The notes below the pieces were generated by a model, which saw only the letters and a list, made by a program, of their open reading frames with translations, ran no database searches and was not told the DNA's origin. A stretch of 64,000 bases of DNA. It comes from Roseiarcus sp963759955. GTDB taxonomy: Bacteria > Pseudomonadota > Alphaproteobacteria > Rhizobiales > Beijerinckiaceae. Where the stretch lies: assembly GCA_963759955.1 (NCBI GenBank), contig CAVXCA010000050.1:49844-113843 (forward strand), written 5' to 3'. The translations under genes were made by a program, and so were the position numbers. Within the stretch, counting starts at the first letter, position 1, and the number at the start of each line of letters is the position of its first letter. This document shows, piece by piece, positions 8,988 to 19,629 of this stretch.

Positions 8988-10292
8988 TCAAGCCCCGAAC
9001 ACGCGCGCGAAAATCGTGTCGACGTGCTTGAGATGATAGCCGAGGTCGAACAGGGCTTCGAGTTCGGCCGGCGATAACGCTTTGGCGACGTCCTTGTCGG
9101 CCTTGAGCAGCGTGAGGAAATCGCCCTCGCCGCGCCATACTGGCATGGCGTTGCGCTGCACCAAGGAGTAGGCGTCCTCGCGCGAGACGCCCTTCTGGGT
9201 CAGCGCGAGCAGCACGCGCTGGGAATGGATGAGGCCGCCGAGCCGGTCGAGATTCTTGCGCATGTTGTCGGGATAGACCACCAACTTGTCGACGACGCCC
9301 GTCAGCCGCGCGAGCGCGAAGTCGAGGGTGATCGTCGCGTCGGGGCCGATCATCCGCTCGACCGAGGAATGCGAAATGTCGCGCTCGTGCCACAGCGCGA
9401 CGTCTTCGAGCGCCGGCGTCACCGCCGAACGCACCATGCGCGCCAGGCCCGTCAGGTTCTCGGTCAGCACCGGATTGCGCTTGTGCGGCATCGCCGAGGA
9501 GCCCTTCTGCCCCTCGGAAAAATACTCCTCCGCCTCCAGCACCTCGGTGCGCTGGAGATGGCGGATTTCGGTGGCCAGACGCTCGATCGACGAGGCGACG
9601 ACGCCGAGCGCGGCGAAGAACGCGGCGTGGCGGTCGCGCGGGATCACCTGGGTCGAAATCGGCTCCGGGATCAGGCCCATCTTTTTCGCCACATGCTCTT
9701 CGACGCGCGGATCGATGTTGGCGAAGGTGCCGACGGCGCCTGATATCGCGCAGGTCGAGATTTCCGCACGCGCCGCGACGAGCCGCGCCCTCGCGCGCGC
9801 GAACTCGGCGTAGGCGAGCGCCAACTTGAGGCCGAACGTGGTCGGCTCGGCGTGGATGCCGTGCGAACGGCCGATGGTCGGCGTCAGCTTGTGCTCGTGG
9901 GCGCGGCGCTTGATCGCCGCGAGCAGGGCGTCGACGTCGCCGATCAGGATGTCGCTGGCGCGCTGCAATTGCACGGCCAGGCACGTGTCGAGCACGTCGG
10001 AACTGGTCATGCCCTGATGCACGAAGCGCGCATCGGGGCCGATGAATTCGGCCAGATGCGTCAGGAACGCGATGACGTCGTGCTTGGTGACGCGCTCGAT
10101 TTCGTCGATGCGCGCGACGTCGAAAGTCACGTTCCCCGCCTTCTCCCAGATCGCTTTGGCGCTTTGCTTGGGGATGACGCCGATCTCGGCGAGCGCGTCG
10201 CAGGCGTGCGCCTCGATCTCGAACCAGATCTTGAAGCGCGTCTGCGGCGCCCAGATCGCGACCATTTCGGGACGGGAATAACGCGGGATCAT
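8988..10292 (-). CDS. purB: Adenylosuccinate lyase
   Basis: Catalyses two fumarate-releasing steps of purine synthesis: SAICAR to AICAR and adenylosuccinate to AMP. The start at 10292 gives MIPRYSRPEMVAIW, the usual alphaproteobacterial N-terminus; the open frame extends further upstream but without family similarity. Family motifs are present: TSSDVLDT, IGRSHGIHAEPTTFG, and the flexible catalytic loop GSSAMPHKRNPV of the fumarase/aspartase superfamily. Length 434 residues, normal for the family. There is no obvious Shine-Dalgarno sequence before the start. It is divergent from the DadA-like gene. Confidence 0.97.
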   Translation of the reverse strand: MIPRYSRPEMVAIWAPQTRFKIWFEIEAHACDALAEIGVIPKQSAKAIWEKAGNVTFDVARIDEIERVTKHDVIAFLTHLAEFIGPDARFVHQGMTSSDVLDTCLAVQLQRASDILIGDVDALLAAIKRRAHEHKLTPTIGRSHGIHAEPTTFGLKLALAYAEFARARARLVAARAEISTCAISGAVGTFANIDPRVEEHVAKKMGLIPEPISTQVIPRDRHAAFFAALGVVASSIERLATEIRHLQRTEVLEAEEYFSEGQKGSSAMPHKRNPVLTENLTGLARMVRSAVTPALEDVALWHERDISHSSVERMIGPDATITLDFALARLTGVVDKLVVYPDNMRKNLDRLGGLIHSQRVLLALTQKGVSREDAYSLVQRNAMPVWRGEGDFLTLLKADKDVAKALSPAELEALFDLGYHLKHVDTIFARVFGA

Positions 10293-10446
10293 TTGGGGCG
10301 GGTCCATTGGGGAAAAGGGCAGGAGGGGTCTATAGGAAGCCGGTGCAAAGATCGAGACCCGCCCCCGCGTCCTCATAGCCCATTGCCAGGGCGGCCCCAC
10401 GCCGGGCACAAAGGCGCCTCGAGCCCGCAACCAGGAGATTCGCCGC

Positions 10447-11697
10447 GTGTCCTCGTCGAAAACCGATGTCGTCGTCCTTGGCGCCGGAATCGTCGGCGTC
10501 TGCGCGGCGCTGCACGTGCAGGCGCGCGGTCGCGCCGTAACGCTTGTCGATCGCCTGGGGGCCGTGGCGCGCGAGACGAGCTTCGGCAACGCCGGCATCG
10601 TGCAGAGCGAGGCGGTTTTCCCCTACGTGTTTCCCCGCGCGCCGGTCGAAGTCGCCGTCGCCGCGCTCAATCTCGATCCGCGCGTGCAGATTCGCTACAG
10701 CGCCTTGCCTTCGATCGCTCCGTGGGTTTGGCGATATTTCCTCGCCTCGTCGGAGAAATCGCGGCAGGCCGTGGGGATGGCGACGCGCGGGCTGATCCTG
10801 CGCTGCATCGCCGAACATCGCGCGCTCGCCGAGGCCGCGGGCGCGAGCGCGCTCTTGCGCGAAGGTGGCTGGATCAAGGTGTTCCGCACCTCGCGCGGCG
10901 AGGATCTCGCGCTCGCTGACATCGAGGAGACGAGGCCCTTCGGCATCGCCAGCGCGACGCTGACCCGCGATCAACTCCTCGCGCTCGAGCCGCACTTGAG
11001 CGAGGTCGCCAAGGGCGGCGTGCATTTTACCGAACCGCTGACGACCCCCGACCCGGAAGGTCTGGCGAAGGCCTACGCCGATCTTTTCGTCAAGCGCGGC
11101 GGCAAGCTGATCAAGGGCGACGCGCGCTCGCTGCAAGCCTCCGGCGCCGGCTGGTCGGTGGCTGCCGAGGACGGGCCGCTGCAAGCCTCGGACGTCGTCG
11201 TCGCGCTGGGGCCGTGGTCGGGAGACCTCGCGGCGGCGTTCGGCTACCGCCTGCCGTTCGGCGTCAAACGCGGCTATCACATGCATTACGGCGCCAAGGG
11301 GAACGCCGCGCTCAGCCGCCCGGTGCTCGATCTCGAAAGAGGTTACTTGATGGCGCCGATGACGCGCGGCGTGCGCCTGACCACCGGCGCCGAATTCGCG
11401 CGCCGCGACGACCCGCCCTCCACCGCCCATCTCGATCGCCTCGAGCCGTGCGGGCGCGAGTTGTTTCCGCTCGCCGAACGGCTCGACCCCCAGCCCTGGC
11501 TGGGGAGCCGGCCTTGCCTGCCCGACATGGCGCCGGTCATCGGCCCGGCGCCGCGCCACAAGGGTCTGTGGTTCGATTTCGGCCATCAGCACCTCGGCCT
11601 GACGCTCGGCCCGGTCAGCGGCGTGTTGCTCGCGCAAATGATGGCGGGCGAGAAACCGTTCGTCGATCCTAAGCCGTTCGCGGCGGATAGGTTTTGA
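10447..11697 (+). CDS. FAD-dependent D-amino-acid dehydrogenase-like oxidoreductase
   Basis: A 416-residue member of the DAO/DadA family, probably oxidising a D-amino acid or related amine at the membrane and passing electrons to the respiratory chain. It begins with an ADP-binding Rossmann motif (VLGAGIVGVCAALH, residues 10-23) and has the typical SFGNAGIVQSE and RPCLPDMAPVIG segments. It ends in GHQHLGLTLGPVSG, the C-terminal FAD-contact region. The GTG start at 10447 follows AGGAGA at good spacing. There is no alanine racemase beside it, so the substrate is open. Confidence 0.85.
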   Translation: MSSSKTDVVVLGAGIVGVCAALHVQARGRAVTLVDRLGAVARETSFGNAGIVQSEAVFPYVFPRAPVEVAVAALNLDPRVQIRYSALPSIAPWVWRYFLASSEKSRQAVGMATRGLILRCIAEHRALAEAAGASALLREGGWIKVFRTSRGEDLALADIEETRPFGIASATLTRDQLLALEPHLSEVAKGGVHFTEPLTTPDPEGLAKAYADLFVKRGGKLIKGDARSLQASGAGWSVAAEDGPLQASDVVVALGPWSGDLAAAFGYRLPFGVKRGYHMHYGAKGNAALSRPVLDLERGYLMAPMTRGVRLTTGAEFARRDDPPSTAHLDRLEPCGRELFPLAERLDPQPWLGSRPCLPDMAPVIGPAPRHKGLWFDFGHQHLGLTLGPVSGVLLAQMMAGEKPFVDPKPFAADRF

Positions 11698-11700
11698 GAG

Positions 11701-11799
<99 letters not shown>

Positions 11800-11808
<9 letters not shown>

Positions 11809-12783
11809 ATACCGCCCCTTCCAGCTCGGCAGCGCCCCGGCGAAGGGCAGCGGCGTCGCCTCGTAGACGCCGCGGGCGATCGAACGCGCGACGCATTCGG
11901 CGGCGAGGGCGCCGATCTCGGTGAGATCGCGCAAGGTCGGCTCGCGCGCCGCGCGCCCCGTCGCCGCAGCGAACATGATATCGCCGTCCATCGGCGCGTT
12001 GGCGGGCCGCAGCGCGAGGGCGAAGCCGGCCTGCGCCATGATCGCGACGCGCGCCGTCTGCGCCTTGGTCAGGCGGGCGTCGGTGGCGACGACGGCGAGG
12101 GTGGTGTTGGCGTTTCCTTCGGTCTTGAGCGCGAATTCCAGCGCGTCGTCGGCCGGGCCAGCGCCGAGGCCGCCGAATTCCGCGCCGCGCTCGTAGGGCG
12201 ACGCCCAGAAATGCGGCCCGGCGCCGCGCGTCGCACGCCCGACCGCGTTGACGGCGACCAGCGCGCCGACGAGGAAGCCGCCCGAGGCGAACGCGCTCGC
12301 CGAGCCGAGCCCGCCCTTGAGGCCGCATATCGTCGCGCCGTAGCCGGCGCCGGCGGTGCCGAGCGCGAATTCCGCGCCGGCGTTCGCCGCCGCCGCGAAG
12401 CCCATGTCCCAATAGGGAGGGCGGCGGCCCCAGGCCTTGTCGCCGCCGTTGTTGAGATCGAACAAAGCCGCGCCGGGGACGATCGGCACGCGCGCGGCGC
12501 CGACCGCAAAGCCGCGCCCGTTTTCGGCGAGGCAGGCCATCGCGCCGCCCACCGCATCGAGGCCGAAGGCCGAGCCGCCGGACAGCACCAAAGCGTCGAC
12601 CCGTTCGACCGTCATCTCGGGGGCGAGCAGCGCCCCGTCGCGCAGCGCCGGCGCGCCGCCAGGAATGGCGAGGCCCGCGGTCGCCGGCTCGTCGAAGACG
12701 ACGACGCTGACGCCCGAGGCGAGCCGCGCGTCTTGCGCGGCGCCGACGCGCAGGCCGGGAATGTCGGTGATGAGATTGTTCAT
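11800..12783 (-). CDS. P1 family peptidase (S58, DmpA-type aminopeptidase)
   Basis: A 327-residue protein of the self-processing L-aminopeptidase/D-esterase family (peptidase family S58, Ntn-like fold). Family landmarks: ITDIPGLRVGAAQD at the N-terminus, LSGGSAFGLDAVGG at 68-80, NNGGDKAW at 111-118, and GNANTTLAVVATDA around 223-236, where the chain is expected to cut itself so that the residue after Asn becomes the nucleophile (Thr here, Ser in some relatives). Specificity cannot be read from sequence; members act on D-amino acid amides, beta-peptides or nylon oligomers. Its stop codon lies inside the inverted repeat. Confidence 0.88.
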
Positions 12784-12946
12784 GGGCGTCCGCTCCGCGC
12801 GCGGGAAACAGCAGTATGCCAGACAGTCCCAGTAAGGTTACCTCAAGCGCAAGCGCCGTCGGCCTTTTCCGTCCGCGTGACGGAAGCCGCGCTTCGCACT
12901 AGTATATTTTCATGCCGCCCGCCATCCCGTCCCGCGACGCCGCGCC

Positions 12947-15900
12947 ATGTTGAACGGTTCGACTGTCTTCGTCGCGTCGATCGGCTATGTCTGCTTTCTG
13001 TTCGCCGTCGCCTGGTGGGGCGATCACGGCGGGCGGCAGTTCGTCGTCGGCAAGCGGCGCGCGCTGGTCTACGCGCTGAGTCTGGCGGTCTACTGCACCT
13101 CCTGGACCTATTACGGCTCGGTCGGGCTCGCGTCGGCGCACGGCTTCGATTTCCTGCCGATCTATATCGGGCCGATTCTGGTCGTCGGCTTCGGCCATCG
13201 GCTGATGGCGCGCATCGCCGCGCTCGCGCGCGCGCAGAACTTGACGACGGTCGCCGATTTCGTGTCCGCGCGCTACGGCAAGTCCCAGGGGGTGGCGGCG
13301 CTTGCCGCGCTCATCGCGCTGATGGCGTCCGCGCCCTATATCGCATTGCAGCTCAAGGCGATCACCCAGACCATCCTGATGGTCGTCGGCTCGTTCGAAC
13401 ACGGTCGATTGACGCCCGGCGCGCCGTCTTCGACCTTCTATCTCGCGGTGACGGTGGTGCTCGCGGCCTTCGCCATGGCGTTCGGCACGCGGCGCCTCGG
13501 TTCCGACCGAGCAGCAGAACGGGCTGATCCTGGCCATCGCGGTGGAGTCCATCGTCAAACTGGTGGCCTTTCTCGCCGTAGGCGCCTTCGTCGTCTGGGG
13601 TCTTTCCGGCGGCCTGAGCGCATTGGCGCACGTCGCCGAGACCAACGCGCGCATCGGCGCCGTGATCCAATCGGCCCCGGATCCCGCCAATTGGCTGACC
13701 ACGACGCTGCTCTCGGCGTCGGCGATCCTGCTGCTGCCGCGCCAATTCCACGTCAGCGTCGTCGAGAATCGCAATGCGCGCGACATCGTCGCCGCGGCCT
13801 GGCTGTTTCCCGCCTATCTCGTGCTGATCAATCTGTTCGTCGCGCCGCTGGCGATCGCCGGGCTCGCCGACTTTCGCCAACGGCGCGATCGACCGCGATC
13901 TGACGGTTCTCGCCCTGCCGCTCGCCGCGGGCGCGCGCGGCCTCGCGCTGACGACGATGCTCGGCGGGCTCTCGGCGGCGACCGGCATGGTGGTGGTCGA
14001 CAGCGTCGCGCTCGCGATCACCGTCTCCAACGATCTCGTCATGCCGATCCTGCTGCATCGCCGCGCCGGCCAGGCCGACGCGGCGGCGGCGGGGGAAATC
14101 GGCGCGCATGTGCTGCTGGTGCGTCGCGCGGCGATCCTCGGCGTTCTGTTCTTCGGCTTTCTCTACGCGCAATTGGCGAACAGCGCGGGGCTCGCCTCGA
14201 TCGGGCTGCTGTCGTTCGCCGCGATCGCGCAGATCGCACCGGCGTTCCTGGGCGGGCTGATTTGGCGGCGCGGCACTGCGCGCGGCGCCGTCGCCGGGAT
14301 GGTGGTCGGCTCGCTCGTCTGGCTGTATGTGCTGTTTTTGCCTTCGCTCAACGCCGACGGCGCGTTCGCCGATCTTCTCGCGGTTGGGCCGCTCGGCGTC
14401 GCCTGGCTTCGGCCCGCTTACCTGATCGGGTTTTCGACCTATCCGCTGGTCGGCGGCGTCGCGCTTTCGCTCGGCGCCAATGTCGCCGCCTTCGTTCTGG
14501 TTTCCTTGACGCGCAAGGCGACGCCGATGGAGCGCATGCAGGCGATGGCCTTCGTCGGCGCCGCGCCGGGCGGCAAGCCGCAAGCGTTCCGCTTGTGGCG
14601 CGCCTCGGCGACGATGGGCGAATTGGAGGCGACCGTCGCGCGCTATCTCGGCGCAGCGCGGGCGCGACGGGCGTTCGAGGCGTTCATGCGCGAGCGCGGG
14701 CTCGATCTGTCGGCGAGCGACGAGGCCGACGCGCATCTCATCCGCCACGCCGAGCATCTGTTGTCGCCGGCGATCGGCGCTTCGACCTCGCGGCTGGTGC
14801 TCTCGCTGCTGCTGCGCCGGCGCGCGATGTCGGGCAAGTCGGCGCTCAAATTGCTCGACGACGCCTCGGCGGCGATCCAGTCGAGCCGCGATCAGCTGCA
14901 ACACGCGCTCGACCATGCCCGCCAGGGCATCACGGTGTTCGACAGCAATCTCGCCTTGACCACCTGGAACCGCGAATTCGCCGATCTGTTCGAGCTGCCG
15001 CCCTCGATGCTCAGGCTCGGCGTCGGCCTCGACGAGATCGTGCGCTTCAACGCTTCGCGCGGCGCCTACGGGCCGGGATCGTCGGACGACTTCGTCGCCG
15101 AGCGCATCGAGAGCCTCCTCAACGACGAAGAGCCGTTGCGCTTGCGTCTCTATCCCTCCCAGCGGGTGATCGAAATCCGCTCGGCGCGGCTGCCCGACGG
15201 CGGCATCGTCACGACCTATACCGACGTGACGCAGACCGTTCTGGCGGAGGAGGAACTCGCCGCGGCCAACGAGCGGCTGGAGCGCCGCGTGCAAGCGCGC
15301 ACCGCCGAACTCGAGCGGCTCAATCAGGCGTTGGCGCAGGCCAAGACCGAGGCGGAGGAAGCCAATGTTTCCAAGACGCGGTTCCTCGCGGCGGCGGGCC
15401 ACGACATTCTCCAGCCGCTGAACGCGGCGCGGCTCTATGCGAGTTCGCTGACCGAAAGCGCGGCCGAGGGCGGGGCGGACGAACGCGTTTCGCTCGCGCG
15501 CAACGTCGACGCGTCGCTCGAGGCGGTCGAGGAAATCTTGGGCGCCTTGCTCGACATTTCCCGGCTCGACGCCGGCGCGACGCGGCCCGAAATCGTCGAT
15601 TTTCCCGTCAACGACATTTTCCGTCAGCTCGAAATCGAATTCGCGCCGACAGCGCGCGCCAAGGGATTGGCGTTGCGCTTCGTCGCTTCGTCGCTGTGCG
15701 TGCGCTCCGATCGCCGGCTGATGCGGCGGCTGTTACAGAATCTCGTCTCCAACGCCGTCAAGTACACGCCGAAGGGGCGCGTGCTGGTCGGCTGCCGCCG
15801 CGTCGCAGGCGCGGTGCGGATCGAGGTTTGGGACACCGGGCTCGGTATCCCCGGCGACAAGCAGCGCCAGATCTTCGAGGAGTTCGAGCGCCTCGAACAA

Positions 15901-16485
15901 GGCGCGCGGGCGGCGCGTGGCCTCGGCCTCGGTCTTTCCATCGTCGAACGGCTGGGGCGGGTTCTTGGCCACGCCGTGACGCTACGCTCCAAGCCCGGCG
16001 TCGGTTCGGTGTTCGCGGTCGTCGCGCCGCTCGGCGTGGCGAGCCCCACCCTCGCCGCCGACGCGTCCCTGCCGGAGCCGGCGCTGGCGGGCGAGGCGCT
16101 GAACGGCCTGCGCGTCCTGGCGATCGACAACGAGCCGCGCGTGCTCGACGGCATGCGTGTGCTGCTGAGCAAATGGGGATGCCGCGTCGCCACCGCGCAT
16201 GGGCTCGACGAGGCGTTCGAAGCGCTCGCGTCTTTGGAGGGCGCGCCGGACGCGATCATCGCAGACTATCACTTGGACGAAGGCGATGGGCTCGCCGCGA
16301 TTGCCGCGCTGCGCGAGCGCCTCGGCTTTTCCGTCGCGGCGATTCTGGCCACCGCCGAACGCAGCCAAGAGGTGCGCGACGCGGCCGCGCGCGCCGATGT
16401 CGCCCTCCTCAACAAACCGCTGAAGCCGGCCCCGCTGCGCGCCCAACTGACGCGCTGCCTGGCGCTGCGCGCGGCGGCCGAATAG
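12947..16485 (+). pseudogene. Hybrid sensor histidine kinase with SLC5-like transporter domain, two frameshifts
   Basis: The corrected length would be 1178 residues. The N-terminal half is a sodium:solute-symporter-like multi-helix region (from FVASIGYVCFLFAVAWW to the segment near 14520), as in CbrA-type sensors. A PAS-like region follows near 14900-15230, then a coiled coil, an H-box with AAGHDILQPLNAARLY near 15400, an N-box NLVSNAVKY, G-boxes ending GLGLGLSIV, and a receiver domain (about 16100-16480) with phospho-acceptor Asp in IIADYHLDEG. Frame breaks occur at about 13496-13505 and at 13871-13874; removing one base at each joins the three frames. Both breaks lie in the transporter part. 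This is sequencing error or a decayed sensor. The ligand is unknown. Confidence 0.85.
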
Positions 16486-16550
16486 CGGCGCGGCCGGCAT
16501 TTCCTTTACCGAGAAATTCCTCTAGGGGTCTGCGTCAATAAATTTGAAAG

Positions 16551-16582
16551 GCGCCCCTTCCCCCGTAAGGGGGAAGGGGCGC
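16551..16582. repeat. Perfect 14-bp-arm palindrome
   Basis: Two perfect 14-base arms (GCGCCCCTTCCCCC and its complement) around a GTAA loop. It lies between the kinase stop and the cobT start, with no T-run after it. It looks like a dispersed REP-like palindrome, though it may also slow transcription. Confidence 0.75.
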
Positions 16583-16615
16583 GCCCTCGCGCATCGCAAT
16601 AGAGAGTCGCCCGCC

Positions 16616-17635
16616 ATGTATCCCCCGTCCCGTCCGTTCGACGATATCCGCGCCCTCATCGGCAAGATGCCTGAGGCCGACGCGTCGGCGCTCGCCGCCG
16701 TCAGGGAGCGCGACGCCCAGCTCACCAAGCCGGCGGGCGCGCTCGGGCGTCTCGAAGAGATTGCCGAGTGGGTCGCGGCCTGGCAGGGCGCGGCGCGCCC
16801 GCATGTCGATGCGCCGCTCGTCGCGGTTTTCGCCGGCAACCATGGCGTCGTCGCCCAGGGCGTTTCGCCCTTCCCGCAATCGGTGACGCAGGCGATGGTC
16901 GCCAATTTCTCCGGCGGCGGCGCTGCGATCAATCAGATCTGCAAAACCTTCGACATTTCGCTGAAAGTTTTCGAACTCGCGCTCGAGCAGCCGACCGGCG
17001 ACATCACGCAAGAGGCGGCGCTCGACGAAAAAGCGTGCGCGGCGACGATGGCCTTCGGCATGGAGGCGCTCGCCTCGCAGCCCGATCTCTTGTGCCTGGG
17101 CGAAATGGGCATCGGCAACACCACTGTCGCCGCCGCGATCTACCACGCGCTCTACGGCGGCAAGGCGGAGGATTGGGTCGGCCGCGGCACCGGCGTCGAC
17201 GACGCCGGGCTCAAGCGCAAGGCGGACGCTGTGCGCGCGGCGGTCGCGCGCCATCGCGAGCACTTGGGCGATCCGCTGGAAGTCCTGCGTCGTCTCGGCG
17301 GACGCGAAATCGCCGCGACGGCGGGCGCGATCCTCGCCGCGCGCATCCAGCGCGTGCCGGTGCTGCTCGACGGCTTCGTCGTCTGCTCCGCTGCTGCGGT
17401 GCTCGACGCGCTGGATCGAAGCGCGCTCGACCATTGCCTGGCCGGCCACGTCTCGGCCGAGAGCGCCCACGCCGAAGTCTTGCGGCGCCTCGGCAAGACG
17501 CCGCTGGTCGATCTCGGCATGCGCCTGGGCGAAGGCACCGGAGCCGCGCTTGCCGTCGGCATCGTGAAAGCGGCCGTCGCCTGCCACAACGGCATGGCGA
17601 CCTTCGCCGAGGCGGGCGTGGCGGGGAAGGAATAA
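16616..17635 (+). CDS. cobT: Nicotinate-nucleotide--dimethylbenzimidazole phosphoribosyltransferase
   Basis: CobT moves phosphoribose from nicotinate mononucleotide to 5,6-dimethylbenzimidazole, making alpha-ribazole phosphate for the lower ligand of cobalamin. It has 339 residues from the ATG at 16616; the upstream in-frame ATG lies in the palindrome region and lacks family similarity. Characteristic stretches: LTKPAGALGRLE near 37-50, FAGNHGVVAQGVSPFPQSVT, FSGGGAAINQI, CLGEMGIGNTTVAA, GRGTGVDDAG, and the C-terminal DLGMRLGEGTGAALA. No other cobalamin gene and no recognisable cobalamin riboswitch lies beside it. Confidence 0.96.
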   Translation: MYPPSRPFDDIRALIGKMPEADASALAAVRERDAQLTKPAGALGRLEEIAEWVAAWQGAARPHVDAPLVAVFAGNHGVVAQGVSPFPQSVTQAMVANFSGGGAAINQICKTFDISLKVFELALEQPTGDITQEAALDEKACAATMAFGMEALASQPDLLCLGEMGIGNTTVAAAIYHALYGGKAEDWVGRGTGVDDAGLKRKADAVRAAVARHREHLGDPLEVLRRLGGREIAATAGAILAARIQRVPVLLDGFVVCSAAAVLDALDRSALDHCLAGHVSAESAHAEVLRRLGKTPLVDLGMRLGEGTGAALAVGIVKAAVACHNGMATFAEAGVAGKE

Positions 17636-17707
17636 AGCCGAGGCGACCCATTTGGCGCGTGAGTCACGATCGGCGCCGGGCTGCGTTTGCTTTGCCGGCC
17701 GTGTCCT

Positions 17708-18928
17708 TCACATCCCGCCCAGGTACTCCGCCACCGCGAAGATGTCCTTATCGCCGCGGCCGCACAGGTTCATCACCATCAGATGGTCGCGCGGGCGCTT
17801 GGGCGCGAGTTCGATCACCTTGGCGAGGGCGTGGGCGGGCTCCAGGGCGGGGATGATGCCCTCGAGCAGCGAGCACATCTGGAACGCGGCGAGCGCTTCC
17901 TTGTCGGTGGCCGAGAGATAGGTCACCCGGCCCGATTCCTTGAGCCAGGCGTGCTCCGGGCCGATGCCGGGATAATCGAGGCCGGCGGAAATCGAATGGC
18001 CTTCGTTGATCTGGCCGTCGTCGTTCATCAAGAGATAGGTGCGGTTGCCGTGCAGCACGCCGGGGCGTCCGCCCGACAGCGACGCGGCATGGCCGTCGGG
18101 CACGTCGAGACCGAGGCCCGCCGCCTCGACGCCGAAGATCTCGACGCTGCTCTCGTCGAGGAACGGATGGAATAGGCCGATCGCGTTGGAGCCGCCGCCG
18201 ATGCAGGCGACGAGGCTGTCGGGCAGGCGGCCCTCCGCCTCCTGCATCTGGACGCGCGTCTCGTTGCCGATAACGCATTGGAAGTCGCGCACCATCGCGG
18301 GGTAGGGATGCGGCCCCGCCACCGTGCCGATGCAATAGAACGTGTCGCCGACGTTGGTCACCCAGTCGCGCAGCGCTTCGTTCATCGCGTCCTTGAGGGT
18401 GCGCGCGCCCGCCTGCACGGGCCGCACTTCGGCGCCGAGCATCTTCATGCGGAACACGTTCGGCTTCTGCCGCTCGACGTCGACCGCGCCCATGTAGACC
18501 ACGCATTGCAGGCCGAATCGCGCGCAGGCGGTCGCGGTGGCGACGCCGTGCTGGCCGGCGCCCGTCTCGGCGATGATGCGCTTCTTGCCCATGCGCCGCG
18601 CCAGCAGGATCTGGCCGAGCACGTTGTTGATCTTGTGCGCGCCGGTGTGGTTGAGCTCGTCGCGCTTGAAATAGACCTTGGCGCCGCCGAGCTTCTCGGT
18701 CAGCCGCTCGGCGAAATAGAGCGGGCTCGGGCGTCCGACGTAGTGCTTGAGGAAATAGTCGAGTTCGCTCTGGAAGCTCGGATCGGTCTTGGCGGCCTTG
18801 TAGGCCTCCTCCAGCGACAGCACCAACGGCATCAGGGTTTCCGCGACGAAGCGGCCGCCGAAAATGCCGAAATGGCCGCGCTCGTCGGGGCCGTTGCGGT
18901 ACGAATTGGGCTTGTCGATCTTGGTCAC
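17708..18928 (-). CDS. trpB: Tryptophan synthase beta subunit
   Basis: The PLP enzyme that condenses indole with serine to form tryptophan. Seen: ERGHFGIFGGRFVAETLMP at the N-terminus, NHTGAHKINN with the PLP lysine at about 99, the phosphate-binding glycine loop CIGGGSNAIG, and GLDYPGIGPEHAWL. Length 406, normal. Its start overlaps the end of trpF by 4 bases (ATGA type), so the two are translationally coupled. The alpha subunit gene trpA, which normally follows trpB, is absent; the next gene is cobT on the other strand. Confidence 0.97.
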   Translation of the reverse strand: MTKIDKPNSYRNGPDERGHFGIFGGRFVAETLMPLVLSLEEAYKAAKTDPSFQSELDYFLKHYVGRPSPLYFAERLTEKLGGAKVYFKRDELNHTGAHKINNVLGQILLARRMGKKRIIAETGAGQHGVATATACARFGLQCVVYMGAVDVERQKPNVFRMKMLGAEVRPVQAGARTLKDAMNEALRDWVTNVGDTFYCIGTVAGPHPYPAMVRDFQCVIGNETRVQMQEAEGRLPDSLVACIGGGSNAIGLFHPFLDESSVEIFGVEAAGLGLDVPDGHAASLSGGRPGVLHGNRTYLLMNDDGQINEGHSISAGLDYPGIGPEHAWLKESGRVTYLSATDKEALAAFQMCSLLEGIIPALEPAHALAKVIELAPKRPRDHLMVMNLCGRGDKDIFAVAEYLGGM

Positions 18929-19599
18929 GCGATGCTCCTTGCCTCTTCCCGGCGCGCGAACGCGGCGCGCGCGGCGGCGACGAACGCCTTGATCTTTTCG
19001 ATGTCCTTGACGCCGGGCGCGCTCTCGACGCCCGAGGAGACGTCGACGCCGCGAGCGCCGGAGAGCGCAATCGCCTCGCCGACGTTGGCCGCATCGAGCC
19101 CGCCCGAAAGCAGCCAGGGTCTCTTCGGCGCGAACCCGCGCGCGAGGCGCCAGTCGAAGGGAACGCCGAGGCCGCCCGGCCGCGTCGCGTCCTTGGGGGG
19201 CTTGGCGTCGATCAGCAGCCAGTCGGCGGGGTCCTCGTATTCCCGCGCCTTGTCGAAATCCGCCGCCTCGGCGACGCCGAGCGCCTTCATCGCCGGAATG
19301 GCGAACGTCCGCTTGATCTCGGCGACGCGCGCTGGGCTTTCCTTGCCGTGCAATTGCAGAAGATCGGGCGCCGTCGCCGCGACGATCGCCGCCAGCGCGC
19401 GATCCGAGGCGTCGACGCTGAGCGCGACGATCTTCGCGCGCCCGCGCGCTTCGGACGCGAGTTCGCGCGCGTGATCGAGCCCGACGAAGCGCGGGCTGCG
19501 CTCGAAAAAGACCAAGCCGACCATGTCGGCGCCGGCCTCGAGCGCGGCGCGAAGCGTCGGCGCGGTCGACAGGCCGCAGATTTTGATGGTCGAGGGCAT
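18925..19599 (-). CDS. trpF: Phosphoribosylanthranilate isomerase
   Basis: Third step of tryptophan synthesis, an Amadori rearrangement on a TIM barrel. Motifs: KICGLSTAPTL at the start (catalytic Cys in the KICG motif), ADMVGLVFFERSPRFV, DLLQLHGKESP, and WLLSGGLDAANVGEA then GVDVSSGVESAPGVKD at the C-terminal phosphate-binding end. 224 residues. It overlaps trpB by 4 bases and lies 30 bases downstream of the cyclodeaminase-like gene. Confidence 0.96.
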   Translation of the reverse strand: MPSTIKICGLSTAPTLRAALEAGADMVGLVFFERSPRFVGLDHARELASEARGRAKIVALSVDASDRALAAIVAATAPDLLQLHGKESPARVAEIKRTFAIPAMKALGVAEAADFDKAREYEDPADWLLIDAKPPKDATRPGGLGVPFDWRLARGFAPKRPWLLSGGLDAANVGEAIALSGARGVDVSSGVESAPGVKDIEKIKAFVAAARAAFARREEARSIA

Positions 19600-19629
19600 G
19601 GGCTTATTTGGGTCAAGAGAGGCGCGAAG

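Noticed and set aside
13542..16541. 999-residue open frame over the hybrid kinase
   Set aside because: Only its first part (about 13542-13870) is kinase protein; the rest is an Arg-rich out-of-frame reading. It is the middle segment between two frame breaks.
16486..16615. Cobalamin riboswitch before cobT
   Set aside because: Only 130 bases are available, no B12-box-like sequence was found, and the space is taken up by a REP-like palindrome.
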